Source: Phragmites australis
Taxonomy: Eukaryota; Streptophyta; Magnoliopsida; Poales; Poaceae
Length of the DNA: 64,000 nt
Assembly: GCF_958298935.1 (NCBI RefSeq)
Contig: NC_084928.1
Span: 17,267,501 to 17,331,500, forward strand
Direction: 5' to 3'
In this document: one piece after another, positions 54,730 to 64,000 of the stretch
Numbering within the stretch: position 1 is the stretch's first letter
Layout of the letters: every line of letters begins with the position of its first letter
Program-made: the position numbers and the translations under genes
Notes under the pieces: generated by a model
Seen by the model: the letters and a program-made list of their open reading frames with translations, nothing else
The model's database searches: none
What the model was told of the DNA's origin: nothing

Positions 54730-55086
54730 CCCTAGGGATTTCAAACGACGCTTGGCACGGCACGCTCGGCGAGATGAACTTCCTCGGCCGACGCGAGCGC
54801 CAGGCGAATCTCCCTCGGTCTGCGCTGTTGTCAGCAGTCATCAGGCGCACTACCCTCGATCTGCGCGGTTGCCATGCGCACCGCCTGCCTCGTTATCACG
54901 CGCCTCGGGAGTCGGCTGGGCGCGCGTCCGTTTGGCTCCCCGCTGGGCCATACCAGAAGCCTGGGCCGGAGAGGCCAGCGCCTAGAAACATGCCACGTGG
55001 CGTCGGTGCTGGGTTCAGCCTTGATGAAGACGAGGGCCCCATCCACAGTCTCTGGGCCATCGCCTGCCAATGGGCCCGGGGGCTGC

Positions 55087-56461
55087 TGTCTGTGAATCAA
55101 GAACCAGGGGTCCCCGAGTCCCGAGGCCAGGCCAGTAGTTTGCCACATGGTGCCCTCCCGCGGGGATCATCTCTGCGAGGTGCGAGAAGGCTAAGTCCCG
55201 GGAGAGGGTGCTCGGGGCCATGAACAGTGGTCCCCTAGTACCCGAGTTCCCCGATGATCCGTGAAGACCTAGTGTCGAGAAAAAAGTGCTCGGGGCCATG
55301 AATAGTGGCCCCCGAGCACCCAAGTCCCCCGACGACCAGAAAAACTAAGTACCGGGAAGGGCGTGCTCGGGGCTGCGAATAGTGGCCCCCGAGCACCCGG
55401 GTACCCCGAGGACCTAAGGAAGATAGTTCCGGGAGAGAGGGCTCGGGGCCGTGAACAGTGGTACCCGAGCACTCGGCTCCCCGAGGACCAAGAGAGGGCA
55501 TATCCGGGAGAGAGTGCTCGGGGCTGTGAACACTGACCCCCAAGCACTCGGTTTCTCCGACGGCCTAAGAAGTCCTTCGCCGGTGACCCCCACAGAGGTC
55601 CAGCGGTGAGGTGTCAACCAGTGAAAGGCCCGATGCCACATTTAAGAGGGCGTGTGGCCTGTTATTTCCAACTGCTCCTGCCACGCTCGGTGTCAGTCCC
55701 TGCCACGTTCTGGCAGGAGGGCGTGGGGGCATTACACGGGTCCCATTCCGCGTCATCTGGCGCGCCTCGGGATAGCATCGCGAGGCCCAAGGCGCCCCGC
55801 CTGCCGCCTTGCTATGTTAGGTATACAAGACCGAACGGGCACATCGGGCTGCTCGGTGGCTGCCCGGTGGGCCCTCTCCGCGGCGCCCGTTGCAGAAAGC
55901 CATCATGACAACCGAGACTGGGCGGGTGCACGTTTTCAACCCCCCGTCACTTCGCGCAGCAGCCCATGATGGTTGCTTTTCCATTTATGGTGCCTTGGAA
56001 CTCGTGCCCTCCCTTTCGGGGCACGCTACCGCCGGCAAGTATTTAAGAGGAGCCGGTGGACATGGAAAATCTCTCTCTCTCTTCGGCCCGGTTTTGAACA
56101 CTTAGAGCCAAGGAACAAGACATAGGTTCAGTACAAGTACAGAAGCTGAGACCACCGAAGAACAAGGAGCCCGAAGCTCTAGGATAGACAAACATTATTG
56201 TAACCAGCAACATCCCTGAGAGACATTCTCAGTGCATTTATAGAATCCACACAGGAGTAGGGTATTACGCTTAGTGCGGCCCGAACCTGTCTAAAAACCT
56301 CCACTGCATTTACTGCATTCTGCATCTGATCATTCCATTCCGCCTGCCATCGCATTTACGCTCATTTATTTCTCCCGCAAGACAGATTCAGAATCATCCC
56401 CCCGGTCGAATCTCAAAGGGGGTCCCTCCGGATCCCTGCTTTAGGAGTTCACCCTCCGACA
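55087..56461 (+). repeat. 3' LTR of Gypsy-2
   Basis: Begins TGTCTGTGAATC after a purine/G-rich stretch (AATGGGCCCGGGGGC, possible polypurine tract at 55069-55083) and ends CTCCGACA. It has five palindromic units at 55205-55560 and a TATTTAAG at 56040. It differs from the 5' LTR by scattered substitutions and a roughly 12-base extra segment near 55716-55730. Confidence 0.95.
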
Positions 56462-56466
56462 CAGCC

Positions 56467-57593
56467 GCTCGAGCTAGCCTTCCCTGCAGCCCTCTCTCAC
56501 GCTAACACGCCAGGCCCACATGCAGCGTGTTCCTCGCGCCGCCACCACCCATCTCCGTCTCGGACGTGCGTCGTTGCCGCTTTCTGACTTGAAATCCCAA
56601 CAAACCCTCAACCACTTGATTCTCTCTGCTTTTCTCCCCTTATATAAGTCGGCCCAATCTTTTTTTTCCAAACCAATATGCCGATCCCATCTAAACTGCG
56701 CGCTACCGTCGCCATTATTGCTGCTGCGCCGAGCTCACCGTCCGCCACTCCCGCCACCTCCGCGCCACATCTACGCGTAGCTCTGGCATCGCGTGCTCAT
56801 GAGGAATCGGTCCCCGCCACCTCTCATTGACTCTACACCGTTGGAAACGACCTTCGCCGCTCCTCTCGCCGCCTCCTGGGCCATCCAACGCCCTAGGTGA
56901 CTTCGCGGTCCTTTCTTGATGCTTCTATGCTGCTCATCATCGTCGCTGCGCAAGCCAGAGTGCCGTCCCGGCGAGTCTCCGGTCGTGCGTCGCCGTGCCC
57001 GAGCCCTCCGCCGCCAGTCAACCCCTCTTCGACCATGCCATCATTCTTAGCCATCCGATCTTATAGCCAGGACCCAGATTAGATCTATTTCATACCTCTT
57101 CTCGGGCCTATAGCAAACCGACACGTGACATACAGAAACCCAATCAGCACAAGTGCCACTTTGAGCCTGCCACGTCATTGCCCAGTCAGCCGCCACATCA
57201 GCCTTTGCGCCGACGTGTCCCACTACATCAGTAGCCCTTTTACCCAGTCAATTTCTATTTGTTTTAATTCAAGAAAATTGGCAATTTACACTTAAGTCCC
57301 TAAACTTTTATATATTTACCAAATGCCCCTATCTTTTTACAGTTTAGTCCCTAAACTTTTCCATATTTACAAAAAGGTCCCTCTATTTCTATAAAAAGGC
57401 CCTGTCCTTTCTTTTTTTTATTAAAAATAGGTCCTTCTCTTTTTTAGATTTAATCATAAACTTGTTTAGCATCACTTTCTCGTTCTAGCTTCGATTTTGA
57501 TGATTTTCACGCTCTCGTGTTCGTAGCAACATGTACTATCTTTTAGTACATTTTTTCATAAATGTTAGCTATTGTTTGGTGTACTGTTCTTAG
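56467..57593 (+). repeat. Right half of the LTR-like repeat split by Gypsy-2
   Basis: C-rich first part with coding-like but stop-broken frames, then AT-rich DNA with AAGTCCCTAAACTTTTATAT at 57294 and a near repeat AGTCCCTAAACTTTTCCATA at 57344. It continues the segment at 41350-42093 across the Gypsy-2 insertion. No gene was recognised. Confidence 0.4.
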
Positions 57594-58272
57594 TGATTGG
57601 ATTGTGGTCCATGAGGTGTTAGAGTCCTAATGGGCTTCCAACATAGGAGCCCATTAACGAGCTTTATATAAGGAGAGGCGTGGGGTTGGACGTGGAGAGG
57701 TTGAGCCACTTGAAAACCTTAGCCGTAGCTTTCCACATGATCTCCCAAAACCCTAGTCACGTGTGAGGTGCTAGCACATCGGCATTTGGTGTTTCTGCCT
57801 GGTACGTGTGGATACTGTAGAGACGTTGCTGCTATTGTGGCGCTGATCTTCTCGGTGAGTTGATCGCGACATGTTCGGGACTGGTCACCGGTCGTGATGC
57901 ACTGGTCGACAGACCTACTCATCTAATCACAGAGCATAATAGGACCACTCGAATCTGGTCAGATAGCACGACACACCACCCAGAACTGGTAAGGCCGCGA
58001 TAGATCTGGTCGAGGAACTGGTCGAGGAGCACAACTACCTGCTCGGAGTTGGTCGAGTGTGACTACCTACGTGGGGCTGGTTGCGGATCTAATCGAGAAG
58101 CTGTTCAAGGAGTTTGACGCGCACAACATTGGATCGGCGTACTCTAACTCTTCTTCTGCTGCATTGCGCGTCGAGTGGTAACGATCTATGATCTCCTACT
58201 AGCTTGGTTTCCTGGGTGATTGCGGTAGAATTTTTTTGTTTTAGGCTAGCATAGCCTACCCGTTCCCCTATA
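57594..58272 (+). repeat. Truncated 5' LTR of Copia-3
   Basis: Its first base aligns with 63510 in the 3' LTR (TGATTGGATTGTGNTCCATG on both sides), which is 914 bases inside that LTR. So the first ~0.9 kb of the 5' LTR is missing. It retains a TTTATATAAGG TATA box (57662-57672) and ends CCCCTATA just before the primer site. Confidence 0.75.
57662..57672 (+). promoter_or_regulatory. TATA box of the Copia-3 LTR
   Basis: TTTATATAAGG, with CTATATAAGGA at the matching place in the 3' LTR (63581-63591). It is the likely core promoter. Confidence 0.6.
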
Positions 58273-58273
58273 G

Positions 58274-58286
58274 TGGTATTAGAGCC
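58274..58286 (+). promoter_or_regulatory. Primer-binding site of Copia-3
   Basis: TGGTATTAGAGCC, one mismatch from the tRNA-Met complement TGGTATCAGAGCC, directly after the LTR end. Confidence 0.8.
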
Positions 58287-59641
58287 ATCCTATGTAGTTT
58301 TTGATCTGGATCGGTCACATATAGATGATATGTAGTAGTAAAAGATTGGATCTTGATGGGTTCATATGATGGATTGGTTATTGCACGGTTTGTTGTAATA
58401 GAGATCTGATGAGGTGTGAGTCGATGGAACCATATGACCAAAGGATTAACTTGCTCTCCACCTGGCCACGCGTGCGACTTGCCCCTACCAGCTGGAATCA
58501 CCATCAGGGCTAACAGCATGCACCGCTGCATGGTCGGAAGAATAGCAGATCGTGTTTGTGTGTGTTGTCATCAATTCTAGAAAACCTCACGCGATGATCA
58601 ATATGATTGATCCAATGGAAATTGAGGCATTGTGAATGACTCGGAATTGGCTTGATATGATCAATTCGATAAGATTTTCACCTCAATTTCATAGATACGA
58701 TCTATGTATTTCCGAGAGATTTTTAAGGTCTAGGGATTTTAAGGATAACATATTTTCATCATCCCGTTAGAATTCGATTGTGTGCTTAACTTATTTTTGC
58801 AGGGAATGGTGTGAATAGTATGGCCTTTATGTGTATATGATGTATGCGTGTAATTTTCATGGCCTGCGAGTCATGGTTAATTGCAGCAAAGATTATCATG
58901 TCATTGTATAACAGCCTACGTGCTGACTTGTGATGCTTCCTTGTCTCATGTAATTTGACTAGTGCTATTATGTGTAATAGACTAGCACATGATCATAGAG
59001 ACTTGAAGCGCGATGACCTAGAGGACAGGGACCATATCGATGGAGATCACCATATGAAGGGACCATACTATGTCACAGTAAATATGATTACTTGTGATAT
59101 TTATCTATGTTCTTATCATGTTATTTTATTCATATTTTCTATGAGATGGATATGTTTACATGATAGATAGCTTCCCTCAGAAAAATTAAGAGTAATTGAT
59201 GCCCTTCCAATAGCTACACCTACTTAGGTTTTAATCATTGTTTGGTAGGTCTGCCAAAGCAGAGTGCCATCTTTTATCTTAACTAGTTAGGGTGGATGTC
59301 GGACATCCACACATATAGTATTGGTTTACTTAACAAAGCTATCAAAACAGTTTTGGGCTTTGGGGCATAGAGTTGGGCTTTGGAGCATTCGATGCCACCC
59401 AACAAACTAGAGTCACATAAGGATGTAATTAGTAAGATGTTGCTTACCTATGTCACCTAAGTTTCTAGCAGTGATGCCAAAGCTCACTAGAAACTAGTTG
59501 AATATAGATCTTGTTCCACTATATGTCGTTAGAGGGAAACGGTTACAAAACATGTAGTGGGAGTATCTTTTGTTAAATTGTTTAATGAAAGGTTTACATA
59601 AACATAATGCTAAACATTACATATTTATTTCTGATGTAGAT
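58287..59641. other. Long leader of Copia-3, no gene seen
   Basis: About 1.35 kb between the primer site and the gag ATG. It has no recognisable protein and is AT-rich. It may contain an insertion, since leaders of this kind are often shorter. Confidence 0.4.
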
Positions 59642-60900
59642 CATGGCACCTACTAATAACGCCAATTCCAGTTTTAATTTGCGTTCAATTCTTGAAAAAA
59701 AAAACTATCTGGAACAAACTTTATTGATTGGAATAGAAATATTAGAATTGTTTCAAACAAGAGAAAATGGAGTATGTTCTAGAGGTTCACTATCCTGATG
59801 AACCAACTAATAATGCATCTACCACTGATTGGAGGGCTTACAAGAAGCATACCAACGATTCACTCGATGTTAGCTATCTCATACTTGCCACTATGTCCTC
59901 TAAGCTTTAGAAGCAATATGAGAACGTGGATGCTCACGATATGATTGTGGGACTCTGAGGCATGTTTGAGAACAAAGCTAGGGCCGAGAGGTTCAACACC
60001 TCCAAGTCCTTGTTTGCATGCAGGTTGACAGAAGGCAGTCCAGTTAGTCCTCATGTGATCGAGATGATTGGTTGGTTACATTGAGAGCTTGAAAAACTTA
60101 GTTTTCCCCTTAGTCCTGAGTTGGCTCTGGATGTGATTCTCTAGTCACTCGCTGCGAGCTTCAAGCCATTCATCTTGAATTTTCATATGAATAGCATGGA
60201 GAAGAGCATGGCTGAATTGCATGGGATGCTTAAGACTGTTGAGAAAAGCATTAAGAAAAGCTCTAGTCATGTGATGATGGTTCAGAAGGATAGCAAGAAG
60301 AGGAAGTGCAAGGCCAAGGCTAAAGCATCATATGAGATCTCGAGCTAAAAGCCTAAACCTGAAAAGTCCAAGGCTGGCCCTACTGCTTTTGATGCTTGCC
60401 ACCACTGCCATAAGCCTGGCCATTGGTGGAGGAACTGCAAGTTATACTTGGAAGAACTCAAGAAGAAGAAGGGAAGTAAGACTTCCACTTTAGGTATAAA
60501 TGTTATTGAAATTAATCTTGCTACTCATCCTAATGATTCATGGGTATTTAATACCGGATCGATGATTCATACTTGCAAATCGTTGTAGGGACTGAAAAGG
60601 ACTAGAAAGTGTGCGAGAGGCAAGATGGATGCTTGTGTCAGCAATGGTGCGGTGTTTATTCCTTATTGCTACCCTCAAGATTAGTTTTGGATTAAATAAT
60701 TGTTATTACATTCCTACATTGGGCAAAAACATTATCTCTTCTTAATGTTTGGAAGAATATGGATATGATTTCATAATAAAGAACAAGTATTGTTCGATTT
60801 ATTTGAATGATATGGTAATTGTCCATTGATGAATGGATTATATATTCTAGATCTTGAGGAGAAACGCATGCAGAGGCTCCATAAAGATGGTCTTCTTGAT
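59642..60900 (+). pseudogene. Copia-3 gag and protease
   Basis: Gag starts at the ATG at 59642 (MAPTNNANSSFNLRSILEK). It shifts frame near 59720, then reads YKKHTNDSLDVSYLILATMS, NFHMNSMEKSMAELHGMLK and a Lys-rich stretch. The zinc knuckle is CHHCHKPGHWWRNC (CX2CX4HX4C, about 60403-60444). The protease start SWVFNTGSMIHTCKSL near 60540 has Asn in place of the catalytic Asp, then a TAG. Several other stops occur (TAG near 59910, TGA near 59958). Confidence 0.8.
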
Positions 60901-61598
60901 TCATTTGATTTTGTATCATTTGATACATGTTAATTTTATTTACTTGGCAAGATGACTAAGGCGCCTTTCACCTGTCAAGGAGAGAAGTCGAGTGAGTTGT
61001 TGGCCCTTATACATACTGATGTATGTGGACCAATGAGCTCTATTGCTAGAGGTGGTTTTCAGTATTTCATTAATTTTACCGATGATTTTAGTAGATATGG
61101 TTACATCTACCTCATGAGGTACAAGTTTGAGTCCTTTGAAAAGTTCAAGGAGTTTCAGAATGAAGCACAAAATAAACTTGGCAAGATAATTAAATTTTTG
61201 TGATCTGATTGTGGAGGTGAATATTTGAGCCATGAGTTTGGTGATCATCTAAAGTAATATGGAATTGTTCCACAATTGACTCCACCGGGGAAGCCTCAAT
61301 GGAATGGAGTGTCTGAACGGAGCAACCGGACTTTGTTGGACATGGTTCGGTCCATGATGAGCCAATCTGATCTTCCATTATCCTTCTGGGGATACGCTCT
61401 AGAAACTGCTGCATTCACTTTAAATAGGGTTCCATCTAAAGCTGTAGAGAAGACACCATATGGGAGATGGACCGGGAAGTGTTCCGGGTTATCTTTCCTT
61501 AAGATCTAGGGTTGTGAGGCTTGTGTAAAATGTTTGACGTCAGATAAGCTCACTCACAAATAAGATAAATGCTTTTTTATGGGGTATCCTAGGGTTTT
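60901..61598 (+). pseudogene. Copia-3 integrase
   Basis: Core motifs: LIHTDVCGPMSSIARGG (first Asp), SDCGGEYLSHEF (second Asp, just after a TGA at 61201) and PQWNGVSERSNRTLLDMVR (Glu). The fragment continues LSFWGYALETAAFTLNRVPS and KTPYGRWTGK to MGYPRV near 61590. All three catalytic acids remain, but stops separate them. The N-terminal zinc-binding part is mostly lost. Confidence 0.8.
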
Positions 61599-62575
61599 AT
61601 ATGTAGATGACATATTATTGATCGGGAATGATATTCCGATGCTTGATGCTGTCAAATATTTGTTGCAAAAGAGTTTTTCAATAGAAGATCTAGGAGATGG
61701 AGCATACAAGCATAAAGATCTATAAAGATAGGTTGAGAAGGCTGATCGAATTAAGCCAAAGTACATACATCGACAAGGTATCAAAAAGGTTTAATATGCA
61801 GGATTCCTTAAAGGGTTTCTTGCCAATGTCACATGGCATCACTTTCAGCAAGAGTTAGTGTCCTTCGACCACTGGTGACCTCGAGAGGATGAGTGCAATC
61901 TTGTATGCTTCCGCTATCGGACCCATCATGTATGCCCTGCTTTGTACATGCCCAGATGTTTCATATGCTCTAAGTGTTACGAGTAGATACAATTAAACTC
62001 AGATGAAGCTTATTGGATAACAGTAAAGAATATCCTCAAGTACTTAGAAGAACTATGGATATGTTCCTATTCTATGGAGGTGAGGAGGAGCTTGTTGTAA
62101 ATGGTTACATCGATGCTAGCTTCCAAACCGACAAGGATGATTCGAGATCGCAATCTGGTTTTGTGTTTTGCCTCAATGGAGGAGCAGTGAGTTGGAAGAG
62201 TTCCAAGCAAGAAACGATGGCCGATTCCATGACGGAGGCCGATTATATCGCGGCTTCTGAAGTTGCAAAGAAGGCTCTTTGGATCAGAAAGTTTGTTCTA
62301 AGTTAGGTGTGGTGCCTAGTGCTTCTAGACCAATGGATCTCTATTATGATAATAGTGGAGCTATTGTGCAAGCCAAAGAACCTAGGTCGCATAAGAAGTC
62401 CAAGCACATACTGCGTCGCTATCACCTTATTCGAGAGATTTTAGATCAGGGTGACATGAAGATATGTAAGGTGCACACGGATTTGAATATTTTTGATCCG
62501 TTGGCAAAGCCATTCCAGCGACCCAACCATGAGGCGCACACGAGAGCTGTGGCTATTAGATATTTACATGATTGA
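61599..62575 (+). pseudogene. Copia-3 RT C-terminal part and RNase H
   Basis: Starts directly at the RT catalytic box LYVDDILLIGND (61598), with no N-terminal RT. It continues FSIEDLGDG and, with shifts, GPIMYALLCTCPDVSYALS (61919). RNase H: VNGYIDASFQTDKDDSRSQS, AVSWKSSKQET and MTEADYIAASEVAKKALW (62230). After a one-frame shift it reads YYDNSGAIVQAKEPRSHKKS and HLIREILDQGD, ending at TGA near 62573. RNase H acidic residues are present. Confidence 0.82.
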
Positions 62576-62584
62576 CTCTAGTGT

Positions 62585-62595
62585 AAATGGGAGAT
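62585..62595 (+). promoter_or_regulatory. Polypurine tract of Copia-3
   Basis: AATGGGAGAT directly before the TG that starts the 3' LTR (62596), 10-20 bases after the end of the RNase H frame. It primes plus-strand DNA in this family. Confidence 0.6.
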
Positions 62596-63599
62596 TGAAG
62601 GTGATATGCCCTAAGGCAATCGTAGAGATTACATATATGTTCATATACTTCTGAATAATGTGTTATTCCAAGAATGACTATCATTTAGTTTGATTAGCAA
62701 ATATGTGACTTGTTCATAAAACTCTTTGTTTATATCATTATGTTATTCTTAGTCGATTCCTGGTCGCATATCATTGTGATGATATGTAAGACCAGCACAT
62801 GTATTTATCGATGATCATGTTTCATAGATTATAGGTGTAGAGATACCAGATCAATAATATATATATTTATGTTGGGGAACATAATGTTGGATAGACCCAC
62901 CTTGAATTAGTGCTGGGGTTGTTATTATGATGTGCCATCAGTTGTTATCTCAAATAGTGTACCTGTAGGATCGATAGACTTGAGATCGTCATTGATTCTA
63001 GAATGTGTAGTGACATACTTTGAGGCTATCAAACGCTATTCCGTAACTGGGTAGTCATAAAGGTAGTTTTCGGTTTGTCATGAAATATGTCGTGGGGTGT
63101 GAGCGATCAAGATGGAATTTTCCTCTCCTTGATAACAAGAGAGATATCTCTGGCCCCTCGAGGTAGTTGGATTGAAAAAGTGCATGGCCATACCAATATT
63201 ATTAAAGAGTTAATCATGATGAACCCACTACTTGATCGAGTGAATTGTCAAGTTATCACAAGGGTGGCACGTATCTCTCCTTGAGCTTCACTGGTATCGT
63301 GAGGCAAAGGGATCGGTGCATGTGTATATCAAGGTTTAGTCGACATGATCTTTTGTGTATACTCGGGAGTCAACATGTCCTGCTAGGGACCGCTATTGAT
63401 TTTGGTTTGGAAAGGGTTTCCGACTCGTAGCCATTTTTGTACATGAACCAATGGGTCACACCCTTAATGGGTTGGAACAAAACATGCGAATTGGATTCGT
63501 ATATGGGTTTGATTGGATTGTGATCCATGAGGTGTTAGAGTCCTAAAGGGCTTCCAACGTAGGAGCTTATTAGCGAACTCTATATAAGGAGAGGCGTGG
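62596..63599 (+). repeat. 3' LTR of Copia-3 (interrupted)
   Basis: Starts TGAAGGTGATATGCCC. From 63510 it matches the 5' LTR remnant. The match ends after GGAGAGGCGTGG at 63599, where another repeat begins, so the last ~590 bases expected from the 5' copy are displaced beyond the window or lost. Confidence 0.75.
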
Positions 63600-64000
63600 T
63601 GTCATGTCCCAAAAATGATAAGTCGTAATTAAGCATTGCTTAACCATTATCGCATGTGTTATCACCTGTGTTGTTACGTAATTGTCTGACAAGTTTAGTT
63701 CAAAGGTGTTTCAAACACCCTAGAGATGGTTTAGAGCTCCTTAGAAAAGCCCTAGATCCTTTGGAGAAGAAAGGGAAGGGAAAGCGGGAATACTTAGAAA
63801 GATTCAACACAAAACCTCTCTTGTGGTCTGATCGGGATCACCTGCGGTTTGACCACTAGGTGGCTACCACGTGGGCTTGCCATGTGTGCTTGTTGCGGTC
63901 TGACCAGCGCACTATGTGGTCCAACTGCCAGCACACATAAGCTCGACTTAAGGTGGTAGATTGCCTCTCTCACTCTCTCACTCTCATTTGCTCTCTCTTT
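63600..64000 (+). repeat. Start of another LTR-type repeat (right edge)
   Basis: Begins TGTCATGTCCCAAAAATG exactly where Copia-3 LTR homology stops. The TG start and abrupt junction suggest a new LTR element inserted here. The base composition changes and CGGTTTGACC / GGTCTGACC words appear (63820-63910). Only 401 bases are visible, so family and orientation are tentative. Confidence 0.45.

Larger units (their letters stand above)
42094..56461 (+). mobile_element. Gypsy-2: structurally complete 14.4-kb Tat-lineage Ty3/Gypsy element
   Basis: LTRs at 42094-43457 (1364 bp) and 55087-56461 (1375 bp). A perfect 5-bp target duplication CAGCC lies at 42089-42093 and 56462-56466. Order: 5' LTR, primer site, gag, protease, RT, RNase H, second RNase H, integrase (plus strand), duplicated spacer, long antisense ORF (minus strand), 3' LTR. 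The second RNase H and the antisense ORF place it in the Tat group of plant Gypsy elements. The structure is complete, but the polyprotein has a dozen stops and at least two frame shifts, so it is not autonomous. Confidence 0.95.
57594..63599 (+). mobile_element. Copia-3: Tork-like Ty1/Copia element, rearranged
   Basis: Partial 5' LTR (57594-58272), tRNA-Met-type primer site (58274), long leader, gag with zinc knuckle, protease, integrase, RT (N-terminal part deleted), RNase H, polypurine tract and a 3' LTR from 62596. The 3' LTR is interrupted at 63600. The Tork assignment rests on the zinc knuckle and protease style and on the LTR start at the GGGAGAT tract. The element cannot move on its own. 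Confidence 0.8.

Overview
The window is nuclear DNA of a grass (Poaceae). It is dominated by nested, decayed LTR retrotransposons and CACTA transposons of types common in grasses. The one convincing host gene is very GC-rich, as many monocot genes are. The species cannot be named from the sequence alone. I see no bacterial, organellar, rRNA or CRISPR content.

Left block (1-15540) is a nest of four elements. A minus-strand Ty3/Gypsy element (Gypsy-1, 5' LTR at 412-1853, body running off the left edge) interrupts a minus-strand SIRE-like Copia element (gag and protease start at 1854-4340, LTR at 4369-6087). That element abuts a CACTA transposon with minus-strand TNP2-type transposase (6088-11111, right terminus CACTACAA intact). 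The CACTA right end in turn abuts a decayed plus-strand Copia (Copia-2, 11112-15540).

Middle block (15541-30035) has a Pro/Ser-rich ORF of unknown meaning, a degenerate SIRE-like LTR (17084-18680) and a decayed plus-strand Tekay/Del-like chromovirus (about 18690-30035). The chromovirus carries an extra ORF before gag, and its gag is split by a solo SIRE-like LTR (23636-25309).

Genic island (30036-42093): a single-exon, minus-strand, secreted leucine-rich-repeat protein gene (31376-32668) sits in AT-rich intergenic DNA. This island also holds two non-autonomous hAT elements (one with a perfect 8-bp target duplication), an orphan CACTA N-terminal fragment and a possible SINE.

Right block (42094-64000): Gypsy-2 is a 14.4-kb, structurally complete Tat-lineage element (42094-56461) with a perfect 5-bp target duplication CAGCC. 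It has gag, protease, RT, RNase H, a second (archaeal-type) RNase H and integrase on the plus strand. A long antisense ORF lies on the minus strand with its own TATA box and a 69-nt intron. Gypsy-2 is inserted in an older LTR-like repeat whose halves flank it. A Tork-like Copia (Copia-3, 57594-63599) follows; its 5' LTR is cut short and the N-terminal part of its RT is deleted. Its 3' LTR is broken by the first 400 bases of another LTR-type repeat at 63600.

Almost every transposon gene is broken by stops or frameshifts, so movement would need proteins from elsewhere. The features most worth a second look are the Gypsy-2 antisense ORF with promoter and intron, the palindromic minisatellite in the Gypsy LTRs, and the three SIRE-like LTRs that carry parallel but different CCGGA...TCCGG arrays.
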